NCBI GenBank assembly: GCA_028824015.1
Contig: JAPPFC010000048.1
Span: forward strand, 1 to 64,000
Direction of reading: 5' to 3'
Source: a bacterium
Lineage (GTDB): Bacteria > Actinomycetota > Acidimicrobiia > Spongiisociales > ZC4RG35
DNA length: 64,000 bases
A program made the position numbers and the translations under genes. Below, piece after piece: positions 20,892-30,290 of the stretch. The notes under the pieces are model-generated. The model was given only the letters and a program-made list of their open reading frames with translations, was not told the DNA's origin and ran no database searches. Within the stretch, counting starts at the first letter, position 1; each line of letters begins with the position of its first letter.

Positions 20892-21177
20892 GACATCAGT
20901 ATGCCAAGGGGGTGTGACAAACCACTGCCATATACCACGAAAGTGGGGAAACAAACACTAAATATACCTGCCTTCAACACCCTCGACTCGTCGCCCCACG
21001 GTCCCACCCCACCCGCCGGTCCCGCTCGGAAAGCCGGCCAGCGCACCAATTGTCAGGCCACCGATCCCGATCGTCCTCCCCCATCCACCTGGTGTCCGGT
21101 CCACAACGAACCACCAGGCGGAATTCTCCCCCTTTGGGTTTCCCCTCCCGACCCGCCGCCACCGTTCCGGTCGAAAT

Positions 21178-21205
21178 TTTCGGACTGGGACAGGCCTGTC
21201 CGAAA
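21178..21205. repeat. Inverted repeat TTTCGGAC-12 nt-GTCCGAAA containing the palindrome GGACAGGCCTGTCC
   Basis: Read directly; 8-bp perfect arms; internal 14-bp palindrome at 21188-21201. Confidence 0.7.
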
Positions 21206-21306
21206 CCGAGGATCTTGGTCGTCGGCATGGTGCTGATCGCCGGTGGGTTCAGCCGGGAGGCCGCCCACCGGAGATGAGACTTTGATGGTGATCCGCCCGG
21301 TCCGGA

Positions 21307-21344
21307 CCGTGTCGGATGTTTGTTCCTATAAACATGCGACACGG
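21307..21344. repeat. Long inverted repeat (possible terminator)
   Basis: CCGTGTCGgATGTTT-gttcctat-AAACATgCGACACGG: two 15-nt arms, 14 of 15 positions pair; lies 12 bp beyond the hemW stop. Confidence 0.75.
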
Positions 21345-21356
21345 GTGTGACAGGAG

Positions 21357-22565
21357 TCAACCCCCGAGTCCGGAAACTTTTCCCAAACCAGCCGACTCCT
21401 GCTGGGGCAAGGCCAGAATCGCGCGGCTCACCTCGTCGGTAAGGAGCGGTCGCTCCACCACCAGGCGATCTCCGTGCAATCCGATGACCCCGGCTCGGCG
21501 AAGCTCCCGCCCCCTGGGGGACTTCCACAGGGCTTCCCCCGCTCGGCCACTCCGCACGCCGGCCCTCCTCCGGATGCCCAGCAGCACCCGCTCCGTCTCG
21601 GCCGCCCAGCCCTCGATCAACTCGAATCGACGATTCGGGGATCGGCCGGCTTCCACGGTATCCATGTACCTTTCGAGGCCGCGCAGGTTCTCCCAGCGAC
21701 GCCCGTCCCGGAATGAATGGGCGCCGTTCCCAAACCCCAGGTACTCGCCCTGTCCCCACACCGAGAGGTTGTACCGGCAGTGATGGCCGGGCCGCGCCGC
21801 GTTGGAGACCTCATAGCGGACCAGACCGGTCCTGGCGCACTCACGGTCCGCTTCCTCCCAGCACTCTGCCTGGCGATCGGGATCCGGTGAGCAGGCGCCC
21901 GCCCTAACGTTTTTCCACAGAACGGTCCCGGGCTCCACCGTCAGGGCGTAGGTGGAGAGATGATCCGGGTTGGTCTCCAGGGCCCTCCGCAGCGTCTCGC
22001 TCCAGGAGGAGGCGCTCTCGGGCGGAGAGCCCATGATGAGATCCAGGTTTACAGAGTCAAACCCGGCCCGGCGGGCGGCCGTCACCGCTCCGACAATCTC
22101 AGCCGGGGTATGGCGACGTCCCAAATAGGAAAGCACCTCGGCGTCGAACGACTGGGCGCCCAGCGAGACCCGGTTGAACCCCGCAGCCACCAGCGACTCC
22201 GCCTTCTGCAAGGTCCAGTCCTCCGGGTTGGCTTCGAGGCTCACCTCCGCCCCTTTCCGGATCCCGAAGCGGGAGGACAACTCCTGCAGAATCCTCTCCA
22301 GCAGCCCCGCCGGCATGCGGGAGGGAGTCCCTCCCCCGAAGTTGACCGCGTCCAGCGGCCCCCATGCAGTCGCGGCGCGGATCTCGGCGACCAGCGCCTC
22401 CCCGTAGCGGGAGGCGAGTTGGTCTCGCCCCGCCACCACCGCGAAGTCGCAGTAGGGACAGACCTCTTCGCAGAATGGAATGTGCAGGTACACCGATCTC
22501 CATCCCCCCGCTTGATCCGCCAGGCCCGGATCGTCGGGAGGGAGGGGCGCCTTGCCCGGCTTCAA
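21357..22565 (-). CDS. hemW: HemW-like radical SAM protein (coproporphyrinogen III oxidase-like)
   Basis: [20 protein letters not shown] (CxxxCxxC) ... [19 protein letters not shown]. Confidence 0.9.
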   Translation of the reverse strand: MKPGKAPLPPDDPGLADQAGGWRSVYLHIPFCEEVCPYCDFAVVAGRDQLASRYGEALVAEIRAATAWGPLDAVNFGGGTPSRMPAGLLERILQELSSRFGIRKGAEVSLEANPEDWTLQKAESLVAAGFNRVSLGAQSFDAEVLSYLGRRHTPAEIVGAVTAARRAGFDSVNLDLIMGSPPESASSWSETLRRALETNPDHLSTYALTVEPGTVLWKNVRAGACSPDPDRQAECWEEADRECARTGLVRYEVSNAARPGHHCRYNLSVWGQGEYLGFGNGAHSFRDGRRWENLRGLERYMDTVEAGRSPNRRFELIEGWAAETERVLLGIRRRAGVRSGRAGEALWKSPRGRELRRAGVIGLHGDRLVVERPLLTDEVSRAILALPQQESAGLGKVSGLGG

Positions 22566-24364
22566 TCCCTGACCCGGAGCGCCGCCACGAACGCCTCCGA
22601 CGGCACCTCCACCGACCCCACCATCTTCATCCGGCGCTTTCCCTCCTTCTGGCGAGCCAGGAGTTTCTTCTTGCGGGTTACATCACCCCCGTAGCACTTG
22701 GCCAGAACATCCTTGCGCTTGGCCCGGATGGTCTCCCGGGAGATGACTCGACTGCCGATCGCGGCCTGGATGGGGACATCGAACAACTGACGCGGGATCA
22801 GATCCTTGAGCCTGGTCACCATCTCCCTCCCGTAGGCATAGGCCTGCGGGCGGTGGACAACCGCCGAAAAGGCGTCCACAGCCGATCCGTTGAGGAGGAG
22901 ATCCACTTTCACGAGGTCGGAGGGCTGGTAGCCGTCCGGCTCGTAGTCGAGAGAGGCGAATCCTCTGGTCTTGGACTTGAGTCGGTCGTAGAAGTCGAAG
23001 ACCACCTCAGCAAGAGGAAGCCGGCACGTCAGTTCCACCCGCTCGGTGCCCAGGTAATTCAGCGGTCCCAGTTCGCCCCGCCTGGAGGTGAGTATCTCCA
23101 TCACCGCCCCCAGATGCTCCGGAGGCACCAGGACCAGCGCCTTGATCCAAGGCTCCTCAACCACCATCTCCCTTCCCGCAGCCGGGAAGTCGGCCGGTGA
23201 ACGCACTTCGACGGGCTCATCGCCGGGAAGGGTCACCCGGTAGGCCACCGATGGAGAGGTGGTCACCAGATCCAGGTCGTACTCCCTTTCCAAGCGTTCC
23301 CGCACTATCTCCATATGCAGGAGCCCCAGAAACCCGCATCTGAACCCGAACCCGAGCGCCTGGGAGAACTCCGGGGCGATCTGGAGGGAAGCGTCGTTGA
23401 GTTGCAGCTTCTCAAGGGCCTCCCGCAGTCGGGGGTATTCATCGCCGTCGGTCGGGAAAATCCCCGCGAACACCATCGGCCGAGGATCGGTGTAGCCCCT
23501 GAGCGGCACGACTGTCGGCCGGTGAGCCGAGGTGACGGTGTCGCCCACCCTGACCCGATCGATCTCTTTTGCGCCGGTGATCAAATACCCCACCTCGCCG
23601 GCGACCAGGGTCCCCACAGGAACCGAGTCCGGGGTGAGCACTCCTATCTCGGCTACATCCCTCCTTTCTCCGGTAGCCATGAACATGACCCGCTCCCCCA
23701 CCGAGATACTCCCCTCCATCACCCGCACATAGCAGACCACTCCCCGGTACAGGTCGTAGTAGGAGTCGAATATCAGGGCCGACAGGGGAAGATCTTCGTC
23801 TCCGGCCGGCGGGGGGACCACGTCCACTATGCGTTCTGTGAGTTCGTCAACCCCCTCCCCGGTCTTTGCGGAGATGAAGATCGTGTCAGCGGGATCGCCG
23901 CCCACCACCCGGGCCAGTTCCTCGGCGGCGCGCTCCGGCTCGGCCGACGGAAGGTCTATTTTGTTGACCACCGGGATGATCTCGAGCCCGGCCTCAACGG
24001 CCAGGTAGGCGTTGGCCACGGTCTGGGCCTGCACTCCCTGGTTGGCGTCCACCAACAAGACCGCGCCCTCGCAGGCCGCCAGGGAACGCGATACCTCATA
24101 GGAGAAGTCCACATGCCCGGGAGTGTCGATCAGGTTGAGCACATATGATCGTCGGTCGGAGGCCTCGTAGTCGAGGCGAACCGCCTGCGCCTTGATGGTG
24201 ATGCCCCGCTCCCGCTCCAGGTCCATGGTGTCAAGCACCTGTTCTCGCATATCCCGCTGAGAGACCGCTCCGGCCGACTCCAGCAACCGGTCTGCCAGAG
24301 TGGACTTTCCGTGGTCAATGTGGGCGATTATGCAGAAGTTCCTGATCAGGGAACGAGAAGCCAA
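22562..24364 (-). CDS. lepA: Elongation factor 4 (LepA)
   Basis: [23 protein letters not shown]...; [33 protein letters not shown]. Confidence 0.97.
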   Translation of the reverse strand: MASRSLIRNFCIIAHIDHGKSTLADRLLESAGAVSQRDMREQVLDTMDLERERGITIKAQAVRLDYEASDRRSYVLNLIDTPGHVDFSYEVSRSLAACEGAVLLVDANQGVQAQTVANAYLAVEAGLEIIPVVNKIDLPSAEPERAAEELARVVGGDPADTIFISAKTGEGVDELTERIVDVVPPPAGDEDLPLSALIFDSYYDLYRGVVCYVRVMEGSISVGERVMFMATGERRDVAEIGVLTPDSVPVGTLVAGEVGYLITGAKEIDRVRVGDTVTSAHRPTVVPLRGYTDPRPMVFAGIFPTDGDEYPRLREALEKLQLNDASLQIAPEFSQALGFGFRCGFLGLLHMEIVRERLEREYDLDLVTTSPSVAYRVTLPGDEPVEVRSPADFPAAGREMVVEEPWIKALVLVPPEHLGAVMEILTSRRGELGPLNYLGTERVELTCRLPLAEVVFDFYDRLKSKTRGFASLDYEPDGYQPSDLVKVDLLLNGSAVDAFSAVVHRPQAYAYGREMVTRLKDLIPRQLFDVPIQAAIGSRVISRETIRAKRKDVLAKCYGGDVTRKKKLLARQKEGKRRMKMVGSVEVPSEAFVAALRVRD

Positions 24365-24508
24365 GCTGTGAACAACCTAGGTGAGACGAAAGGACCAAGC
24401 CCCATTTTAACTGTGTACAGGGGACGGAGGTGGAGGTTGCAGAGTGGGGGGTCTGGTTGCCGGGGCGTTTTCGGCAAGAGGCGCCGATGACCCGCCGGTC
24501 GAGCCAGA

Positions 24509-24538
24509 TTGCGTAGACCGCCATCCGGACGCTAAAAT
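24509..24538 (+). promoter_or_regulatory. Candidate rpsT promoter
   Basis: TTGCGT-18 nt-TAAAAT, about 65 bp upstream of the rpsT ATG. Confidence 0.4.
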
Positions 24539-24603
24539 ACGACCCCGGGCGGGAAAGTCTTCTCCGGTACCCACAAAGCACGCATCCCCAGACATCACAC
24601 CTT

Positions 24604-24861
24604 ATGGCCAACATCAAGTCACAGAAGAAGAGGAACCGACAGAACGAGCGGCGCCGGATAGCCAACAAAGGCATCCGTTCGGAGATGAAGACCCGCATCA
24701 AGACCGCCATGGCGGCGGTGGAGGCGGGGGATCCCGAGGCGGACCAAAAGCTCCGCCAGGCGCAGAAGCGCATCGACTCGGCCTGCTCCAAGGGAGTCAT
24801 ACACGCCAACAAGGCGGCCCGGTTGAAGTCCCGGCTGTTCCGAGCCACCGCCTCCGGGTAG
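24604..24861 (+). CDS. rpsT: 30S ribosomal protein S20
   Basis: [33 protein letters not shown]...[12 protein letters not shown]. Confidence 0.95.
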   Translation: MANIKSQKKRNRQNERRRIANKGIRSEMKTRIKTAMAAVEAGDPEADQKLRQAQKRIDSACSKGVIHANKAARLKSRLFRATASG

Positions 24862-24875
24862 GCCCGGAGCCGGCG

Positions 24876-26042
24876 TTACCGTCTTCGCCCTCGGGCAAAC
24901 CCCTGGTATACGCCGCACAGTTCGACCACGGTTCGTTCCAAGACCGGCTGGTGAAGGGGAACCGGGAACAGCTTCAGGGTCCGATCGGCCTGCACCACAA
25001 GTGAGAGGGCCCGCTCCGCCGCCCGGATCTGCTGACGTCCACTCACCGACGTAAGCGGTCTTCTTTGATTCCAGATCCGATCGTGGCGTCGCCGGCCGGA
25101 TCGGACCCGGCTCTTGGCGGTCGACCGGAGCCTTGTCTCTGCCTTCTCATCCAGAGGTCCCGGGGCCGACTCCAGCATCCTGGAGAACACCCCCTCCTCC
25201 TCCATCCGGCGAAAGTGCTCCCGGTCGTGGGCCTGCGAAGCCATGAGGCGGAGCCGCAGATCGGACTCCAGAGCGCCCAACAGGATGTAGGGACGGCCGT
25301 CGGAGGAGCGGGCGTTGGCCAGGTAATCACCCAGCCTGCGGAGCGCCCCTTCGGTGTTGCCGGCCAGAATCTCGTCGAGGATCCGGAACACCGGTTGGTC
25401 CGGGCGGTTCCGGAACCGCTCGATGATCATTGCCGCGGTGATCGGCCGGTTCTCGCCCTGTAGCTGTTCCAGGGCGCGCCGGAGAGCCGAGCGGTCCGTT
25501 CCGAATCTCTGCACCAGGGCCCCCCGGCTTTGGAAGTCCAGTCGCAGGCCCTTCTCCTTGGCCTGGCGATCCAGCCAGCCGTACACCTGGTTCTCCCAGG
25601 GTTGGCGCATCGTCTCGACCTTGCCGATCTCTCTCACCTTCTTCGACAGGTCCTTGGGAAGGGAACGCTCGGCAACGATGGACACAGCCACCGCCGCGGG
25701 GTCTAAACCCCCCAGCAGTCCGGTCAGGGCCTGGGACTCCGCGGAGAGCAGGTTCTGTGCGCCCACCAGCAGCAGCCCCTGCTTCCGGCCGAACAGACTG
25801 GACGACTGCAGCAGAGGGACTACCTCCAAGAGCTCGTGCCGGAAGACACCGCGTTGATCGGGCGTGCCGGGCGGGGTGGCTCCCTGGCCGCGGGAAGAGG
25901 GGACATCCATCCTGACGATCTGAGCTTCCTCAACCCCCGCGCGTAGCAGATGCCTGCGAGCGGTCTCCAGCCCCTCCTCGCGCTCACCCGGCCCGCCTCG
26001 ATCCGGAATGACAACCGCCAGCACCTCACCCACACGCTTCAC
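24876..26042 (-). CDS. holA: DNA polymerase III delta subunit (GTG start)
   Basis: Position between comEC and rpsT, plus HolA-like RFGTDRSALRRALEQL...IFRILDEILAGNTEGALRRL. Confidence 0.8.
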   Translation of the reverse strand: MKRVGEVLAVVIPDRGGPGEREEGLETARRHLLRAGVEEAQIVRMDVPSSRGQGATPPGTPDQRGVFRHELLEVVPLLQSSSLFGRKQGLLLVGAQNLLSAESQALTGLLGGLDPAAVAVSIVAERSLPKDLSKKVREIGKVETMRQPWENQVYGWLDRQAKEKGLRLDFQSRGALVQRFGTDRSALRRALEQLQGENRPITAAMIIERFRNRPDQPVFRILDEILAGNTEGALRRLGDYLANARSSDGRPYILLGALESDLRLRLMASQAHDREHFRRMEEEGVFSRMLESAPGPLDEKAETRLRSTAKSRVRSGRRRHDRIWNQRRPLTSVSGRQQIRAAERALSLVVQADRTLKLFPVPLHQPVLERTVVELCGVYQGFARGRRR

Positions 26043-26205
26043 GGTACCAAATCCGCCGGCGGTCCGGTGGCGATGCCGTACAACCGGCTTGTGGCTGCGC
26101 GACGCACCCGCAGCAGCCGCCGCCCCGGAACACGGCATGACCCTTTCCACCGGCAATTCCCGGAACTTCAGCAGCGTGACCGACCTATCTCTCCTGGCCA
26201 TCGCC

Positions 26206-28458
26206 TCATCGGGGTTCCTCGAACTCGGAACCTTGACCGATAGCGGCGACCCTGCGGGTCCGAGCCGGTTTTACCACCACGTCGCCGTGCCGGTCCGTAC
26301 GCACCACACGGGCGCCGGCTTCCGCCAGGGTTCTCTCGACCCAGGGGACGGGATGGCCGTAGTCGTTGGGACCCACGCTGATCACCGCCAGCCGACCGGC
26401 GTTCGCCCGGAGCCATTGCCGGTCAGACGTGGCGGCGCCCTGATGGGGCACCTTGAGGACGTCGGGTCGGATGTCTCCCAGTTCCGCCTGAGCGACATCC
26501 TGGATGTCGGCCGCCATCAGGTAGTCCGTGCCTGCCAGGTGGACAACCAACACGATGGACTGGTCGTTTACGTGCTTGTACCGACGCTGTGGCCCCATTA
26601 CCTCGACCTCCAACTCTCCGGCCCTGAGCACCTGGCCCGGGGAGGGCCGTTGGACGGGTATCCCTTCCTCGGCGATGCGTTCTGTGAGCATCAGATAGGC
26701 AGGGGTCTCATGGGGATATGAGGCATCCCACACGGCTCCCACCGGCATCCTTCCCACCACCGCCTCCAACCCGCGGACGTGGTCGGCGTGAGGGTGGGTG
26801 ATCACCAGAAGGTCCACCTCGCTAACCCGGTACTTGCGAAGTTTCTCCGCCAGTGTGGCCGGATCCGGCCCTCCGTCGATCAGGATCGTCACCGCGGTTC
26901 CCAGCACCAGGATGGAGTCCCCCTGGCCCACATCGAGGAAGACCACCGCCGGAGGACCGGCCCCATCCGAGCCGACCAGCGGGAACAGCAGGGGGAACAC
27001 CCGGACCACCGCCAGGACCAGCACCGCCGTCGTCAACATCGGCAGCCGGACGTCCGACCATCGCCAGGCCGCGAATCCCGCCCCAAACGCAACAGCCGTC
27101 CCCAGCCACCCCAGTTGGGGAAAGGGCGAAAGGAAGCGGGAGACAGCCAGCACTCCTTCGGCTGCAATCGCTGCCAACCCTACGAGCGGCTGCCAACCGG
27201 TGACCGATCCGATCCCTCCCAGGATCGTGGAGGCCGCTACCAGGGGTGCGGCTGCCAGGTTGGCCACGGGCGACAGGAGAGGAACCGACCCGAATGATCC
27301 CAGCAACAGCGGCGCCACCGCCACCTGGGCGGCCAGGGCCGCTCCCAGGGTCTCCCACACCCAGCGGGGTCGCCGTCCCGACCCGATCCTCATCCCCGCC
27401 ATCACTCCCAGCGTTGCAGCCACCGACAGGGCGAAGCCCAAACTCTCGGCGAGTTCGGCTGACACCAGGAGCGCCAGGACCACGGTAGTCCCCAGGGCCG
27501 CCCAACTGCCCAAGGGGAGTCCCACTGCCCGGGCGCCCAGGGTCAGCGCCGCCAGAAGCCCGGCCCGCAGGACCGACGGTTCCCACCGGGTCACGATCAT
27601 GAACACTCCCAGGGCGACCAGCCCCACCAGGGAGCGAAGCCGGGGACGGCTGGCCACCGGCCACATCAGGATCCAGAGCGCTCCCAGGAAAAGGGCGACG
27701 TTCCCTCCCGAGACTGCCACGTAGTGGCTAAGGCCGGAACGCCGCAGGTCGGCCAGATCGGAGCCGGTGAGCCCGGTGGTGTCCCCCACCAGAAACCCGG
27801 CCACCAGCCCCAGGCCATCCGGGGGACCCGTGCGGAGGTTTTCCATCACCCTCCGCCTCACCGCGTTGGCGCTCCTCACCAGCCATCCCTGGGCGGGGGA
27901 TACCCGCGCCAGGACGCCGGTCCACATGCGGGCTGAGTAAACCGACGTACCCCTGCGTCCCGTTTCCTTGACCATCTGTCCCGACGCTTCGAAGATTTCA
28001 CCGGCCGCCAGTTCTCCGGCATGGGTGGCATTGACCATCATCACCGGACCGAGCCACTCCCTCCATGGTTGGTCCTCGGCAAACCGATACGCGAGAGGAC
28101 GCGCCACCAACCACGGGCGATCCCGGGAACCCCGGGGATCGGTGCGGGCCACCGCCCGGACGGTCACCTCTCCCTCGACCACCGGAGCGGCAAGCATCTC
28201 GGTCGCCCGGGACGCCGCTCCCCATCCCGCCAGGGCACCCGCCACCAACCCGGCGGCCATGACCAGAGCCACCCCGGACCGCTTCGTGAGAACCATCGCC
28301 GCCCCGGCCGCTGTGGCCGCCCAGATACCCCAGGAATACGCTCCCGCCAGGGTCCCGGCCCAGACCAACCCGGCCACCACCAGAAACCGTGTCTCGCCCC
28401 AGTCAGGCAAAGGCGCCGCCCATGCCGGCCGGTTCCCCGGCCTCTCCACGCCCGGCAT
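26206..28458 (-). CDS. comEC: ComEC/Rec2 family DNA uptake protein with C-terminal metallo-beta-lactamase-like domain
   Basis: GLSHYVAVSGGNVALF...; FLDVGQGDSILVLG...DLLVITHPHADHVRGLEAVV. Confidence 0.92.
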   Translation of the reverse strand: MPGVERPGNRPAWAAPLPDWGETRFLVVAGLVWAGTLAGAYSWGIWAATAAGAAMVLTKRSGVALVMAAGLVAGALAGWGAASRATEMLAAPVVEGEVTVRAVARTDPRGSRDRPWLVARPLAYRFAEDQPWREWLGPVMMVNATHAGELAAGEIFEASGQMVKETGRRGTSVYSARMWTGVLARVSPAQGWLVRSANAVRRRVMENLRTGPPDGLGLVAGFLVGDTTGLTGSDLADLRRSGLSHYVAVSGGNVALFLGALWILMWPVASRPRLRSLVGLVALGVFMIVTRWEPSVLRAGLLAALTLGARAVGLPLGSWAALGTTVVLALLVSAELAESLGFALSVAATLGVMAGMRIGSGRRPRWVWETLGAALAAQVAVAPLLLGSFGSVPLLSPVANLAAAPLVAASTILGGIGSVTGWQPLVGLAAIAAEGVLAVSRFLSPFPQLGWLGTAVAFGAGFAAWRWSDVRLPMLTTAVLVLAVVRVFPLLFPLVGSDGAGPPAVVFLDVGQGDSILVLGTAVTILIDGGPDPATLAEKLRKYRVSEVDLLVITHPHADHVRGLEAVVGRMPVGAVWDASYPHETPAYLMLTERIAEEGIPVQRPSPGQVLRAGELEVEVMGPQRRYKHVNDQSIVLVVHLAGTDYLMAADIQDVAQAELGDIRPDVLKVPHQGAATSDRQWLRANAGRLAVISVGPNDYGHPVPWVERTLAEAGARVVRTDRHGDVVVKPARTRRVAAIGQGSEFEEPR

Positions 28459-28460
28459 GC

Positions 28461-29063
28461 TCAGGGCAGGACCACATGTGGGCGGAGGTCTGCCAACTTT
28501 CCCTCGCCGATGCCGGATACATCCAGCAAGTCCTCCACCTCCAGGAAGGGCCCATGGGCCTGGCGGTGGTGGACGATCCTTTGCGCCAGCACCGGTCCCA
28601 CTCCCGGAATCTCCTCCAACTGTTCGACGGTTGCCCGGTTCAGACTCACCAGGCCCGAGGACCCGCTCGAACCACCGCTCCGGGCATTCTGGGCGTCGAA
28701 CCGGGTTCCGGGACCGGGAACCACCACCTGCACCCCGTCGGAGACCGGCGCCGCCAGGTTGATCTCATCCAGCCGGGCGTCGGCGAGGGCTCCCCCCGCC
28801 GCCAAGATCACATCCCCCACTCTGGCCGAGGCGCTCACCCGCACCAGCCCGGGACGCAACACCCGTCCCGACACATGCACCACGATCTCCTTCTCCCCGC
28901 CTTCTACACTTCCCCCTCCGTTCCCGGGCAGCAGAGAAACCACCGCCGCCTCCGGGACCGGCGCCACCCCAGGGGGTTGGGGGCGCCACAGCCCGAAGAA
29001 CACGCCGGCGCCAACCGCCGTTACCAACATGGCGACGGCCAGTCCCCAATGTGACTTCCCCAT
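28461..29063 (-). CDS. comEA: ComEA family DNA-binding protein (N-terminal TM, SLBB-like region, helix-hairpin-helix)
   Basis: VSLNRATVEQLEEIPGVGPVLAQRIVHHRQAHGPFLEVEDLLDVSGIGEGKLADL. Confidence 0.88.
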   Translation of the reverse strand: MGKSHWGLAVAMLVTAVGAGVFFGLWRPQPPGVAPVPEAAVVSLLPGNGGGSVEGGEKEIVVHVSGRVLRPGLVRVSASARVGDVILAAGGALADARLDEINLAAPVSDGVQVVVPGPGTRFDAQNARSGGSSGSSGLVSLNRATVEQLEEIPGVGPVLAQRIVHHRQAHGPFLEVEDLLDVSGIGEGKLADLRPHVVLP

Positions 29064-29065
29064 AC

Positions 29066-29081
29066 CTCAATATGGATTGAG
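29066..29081 (-). promoter_or_regulatory. Hairpin covering the comEA Shine-Dalgarno
   Basis: Reverse strand CTCAATccatATTGAGgtATG: 6-bp perfect arms; the 3' arm supplies the GAGG ribosome-binding site. Confidence 0.4.
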
Positions 29082-29380
29082 ATCCACTCGGAAGTCCACC
29101 GCTGAGCGCCGGTTTTTGAACAACGGAGACAACCAATCCTCGCCCTGAGTCAAAGGCTCGTCTCCTTCTCGAAGCCACAAAGGAGACGGTGACGCACCCT
29201 TGGACAGCCCCGACTAGCGCGGCATCACTCCGTCATCCCGGGCCGGCGACGGAATGTCATGGGCGGCATAGACATCACTCGCTCCGCGATTGCCTCTAGA
29301 GTTCGAGACCAGCACGACGGCCGCAGCCATCCGGCCCCGTGGCGGAACGTCCAGTCGAAACGGGTACGAAGGAGTCAGCA

Positions 29381-29782
29381 ATGGGAAAGAATCGACTAAT
29401 CGGTCTCTACCTCGTGGTGGTGGGTGCAGCGGTGGCCCTTCAGTTCATTCTGTATCCCCTCTATGGGAACAGCACCGATGCCGGGATCACGATCTGGCTG
29501 ACGCTCGACTGGTTCATGGCGCTGGGACTGGTGCTGGCGTTGTACACCACCAGTCGGCGCAAGCAGGCGGATGAGGGCGACAGCGGAGCCTGTTGCTCAT
29601 CGGCTCCGGCGGTGATGTTCTATGGCACCGCCGTCCTGGCGCTTGCCTTCTTTCCCAACTGGTTCGGGGAAGCGTTCACAGAGCATGTCAACGACACTGC
29701 AGCCTGGACCATCTGGCATCTGATCGACTCGGTCCTGCCGGTCCTGTTCGTGGTGGAAGGACGCCGACTGCTGCGTGCCTAG
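29381..29782 (+). CDS. Uncharacterised integral membrane protein, paralogue A ('NWF' motif)
   Basis: MGKNRLIGLYLVVVGAAVALQF...LALAFFPNWFGEAF...WHLIDSVLPVLFVVEGRRLLRA; about 4 hydrophobic segments. Confidence 0.75.
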   Translation: MGKNRLIGLYLVVVGAAVALQFILYPLYGNSTDAGITIWLTLDWFMALGLVLALYTTSRRKQADEGDSGACCSSAPAVMFYGTAVLALAFFPNWFGEAFTEHVNDTAAWTIWHLIDSVLPVLFVVEGRRLLRA

Positions 29783-29830
29783 TGATCGGCGGCCTGTGCC
29801 TCTGTTTTCTAAGACTCTGAGGAGACAACG

Positions 29831-30256
29831 GTGATAAAGCGAGCGATAAGCGTCTACCTGGCGTTGGTGGCAATATGCCTGGCTGCGCAATTCACAGTTT
29901 GGACGATCTATGCCAAAGCATCGGCGCGAGCCAGCGACGCGGCTAGCACCGCCTGGGATGTGATCGGCTGGTGCATGCTTGCCGGGCTGGTGCTGGTAGT
30001 GGTTGTCACCTATCAAGAGAAGAGGAGAAACGACACCGACCCTTCCACCAGCACCCGGCAGTGGCTCACCGCCAACCGGTTGTTCTACGCCGGCCTGGTT
30101 CTGACCCTGGCATTCCTTCCGAATTGGTTCGCGTCACGCTGGGGAGACCCTCCCAACGAGGCCACTTTCTGGATGGTCTGGTATGTGATCGACACCGTGA
30201 CGCCCGTTGTCTTCGGCGTTACCGCCATCAGGCTGTGGCGCACCGCCCGGGATTAG
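29831..30256 (+). CDS. Uncharacterised integral membrane protein, paralogue B ('NWF' motif)
   Basis: MIKRAISVYLALVAICLAAQF...LTLAFLPNWFASRW...WYVIDTVTPVVFGVTAIRLWRTARD; same layout as the preceding ORF. Confidence 0.75.
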   Translation: MIKRAISVYLALVAICLAAQFTVWTIYAKASARASDAASTAWDVIGWCMLAGLVLVVVVTYQEKRRNDTDPSTSTRQWLTANRLFYAGLVLTLAFLPNWFASRWGDPPNEATFWMVWYVIDTVTPVVFGVTAIRLWRTARD

Positions 30257-30290
30257 CCCGGGGACAGGCCGAACCGACCGGTCTCGGGCT
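30255..30290. terminator. Candidate bidirectional terminator between convergent genes
   Basis: AGCCCG ... CGGGCT hairpin arms overlapping both stop codons; no T-tract. Confidence 0.35.

Noticed and set aside
20974-21759. 261-aa minus-strand ORF spanning the hemW-HNH spacer
   Set aside because: Out of frame with hemW over half its length and no conserved motif; the spacer is better explained as non-coding with palindromes.
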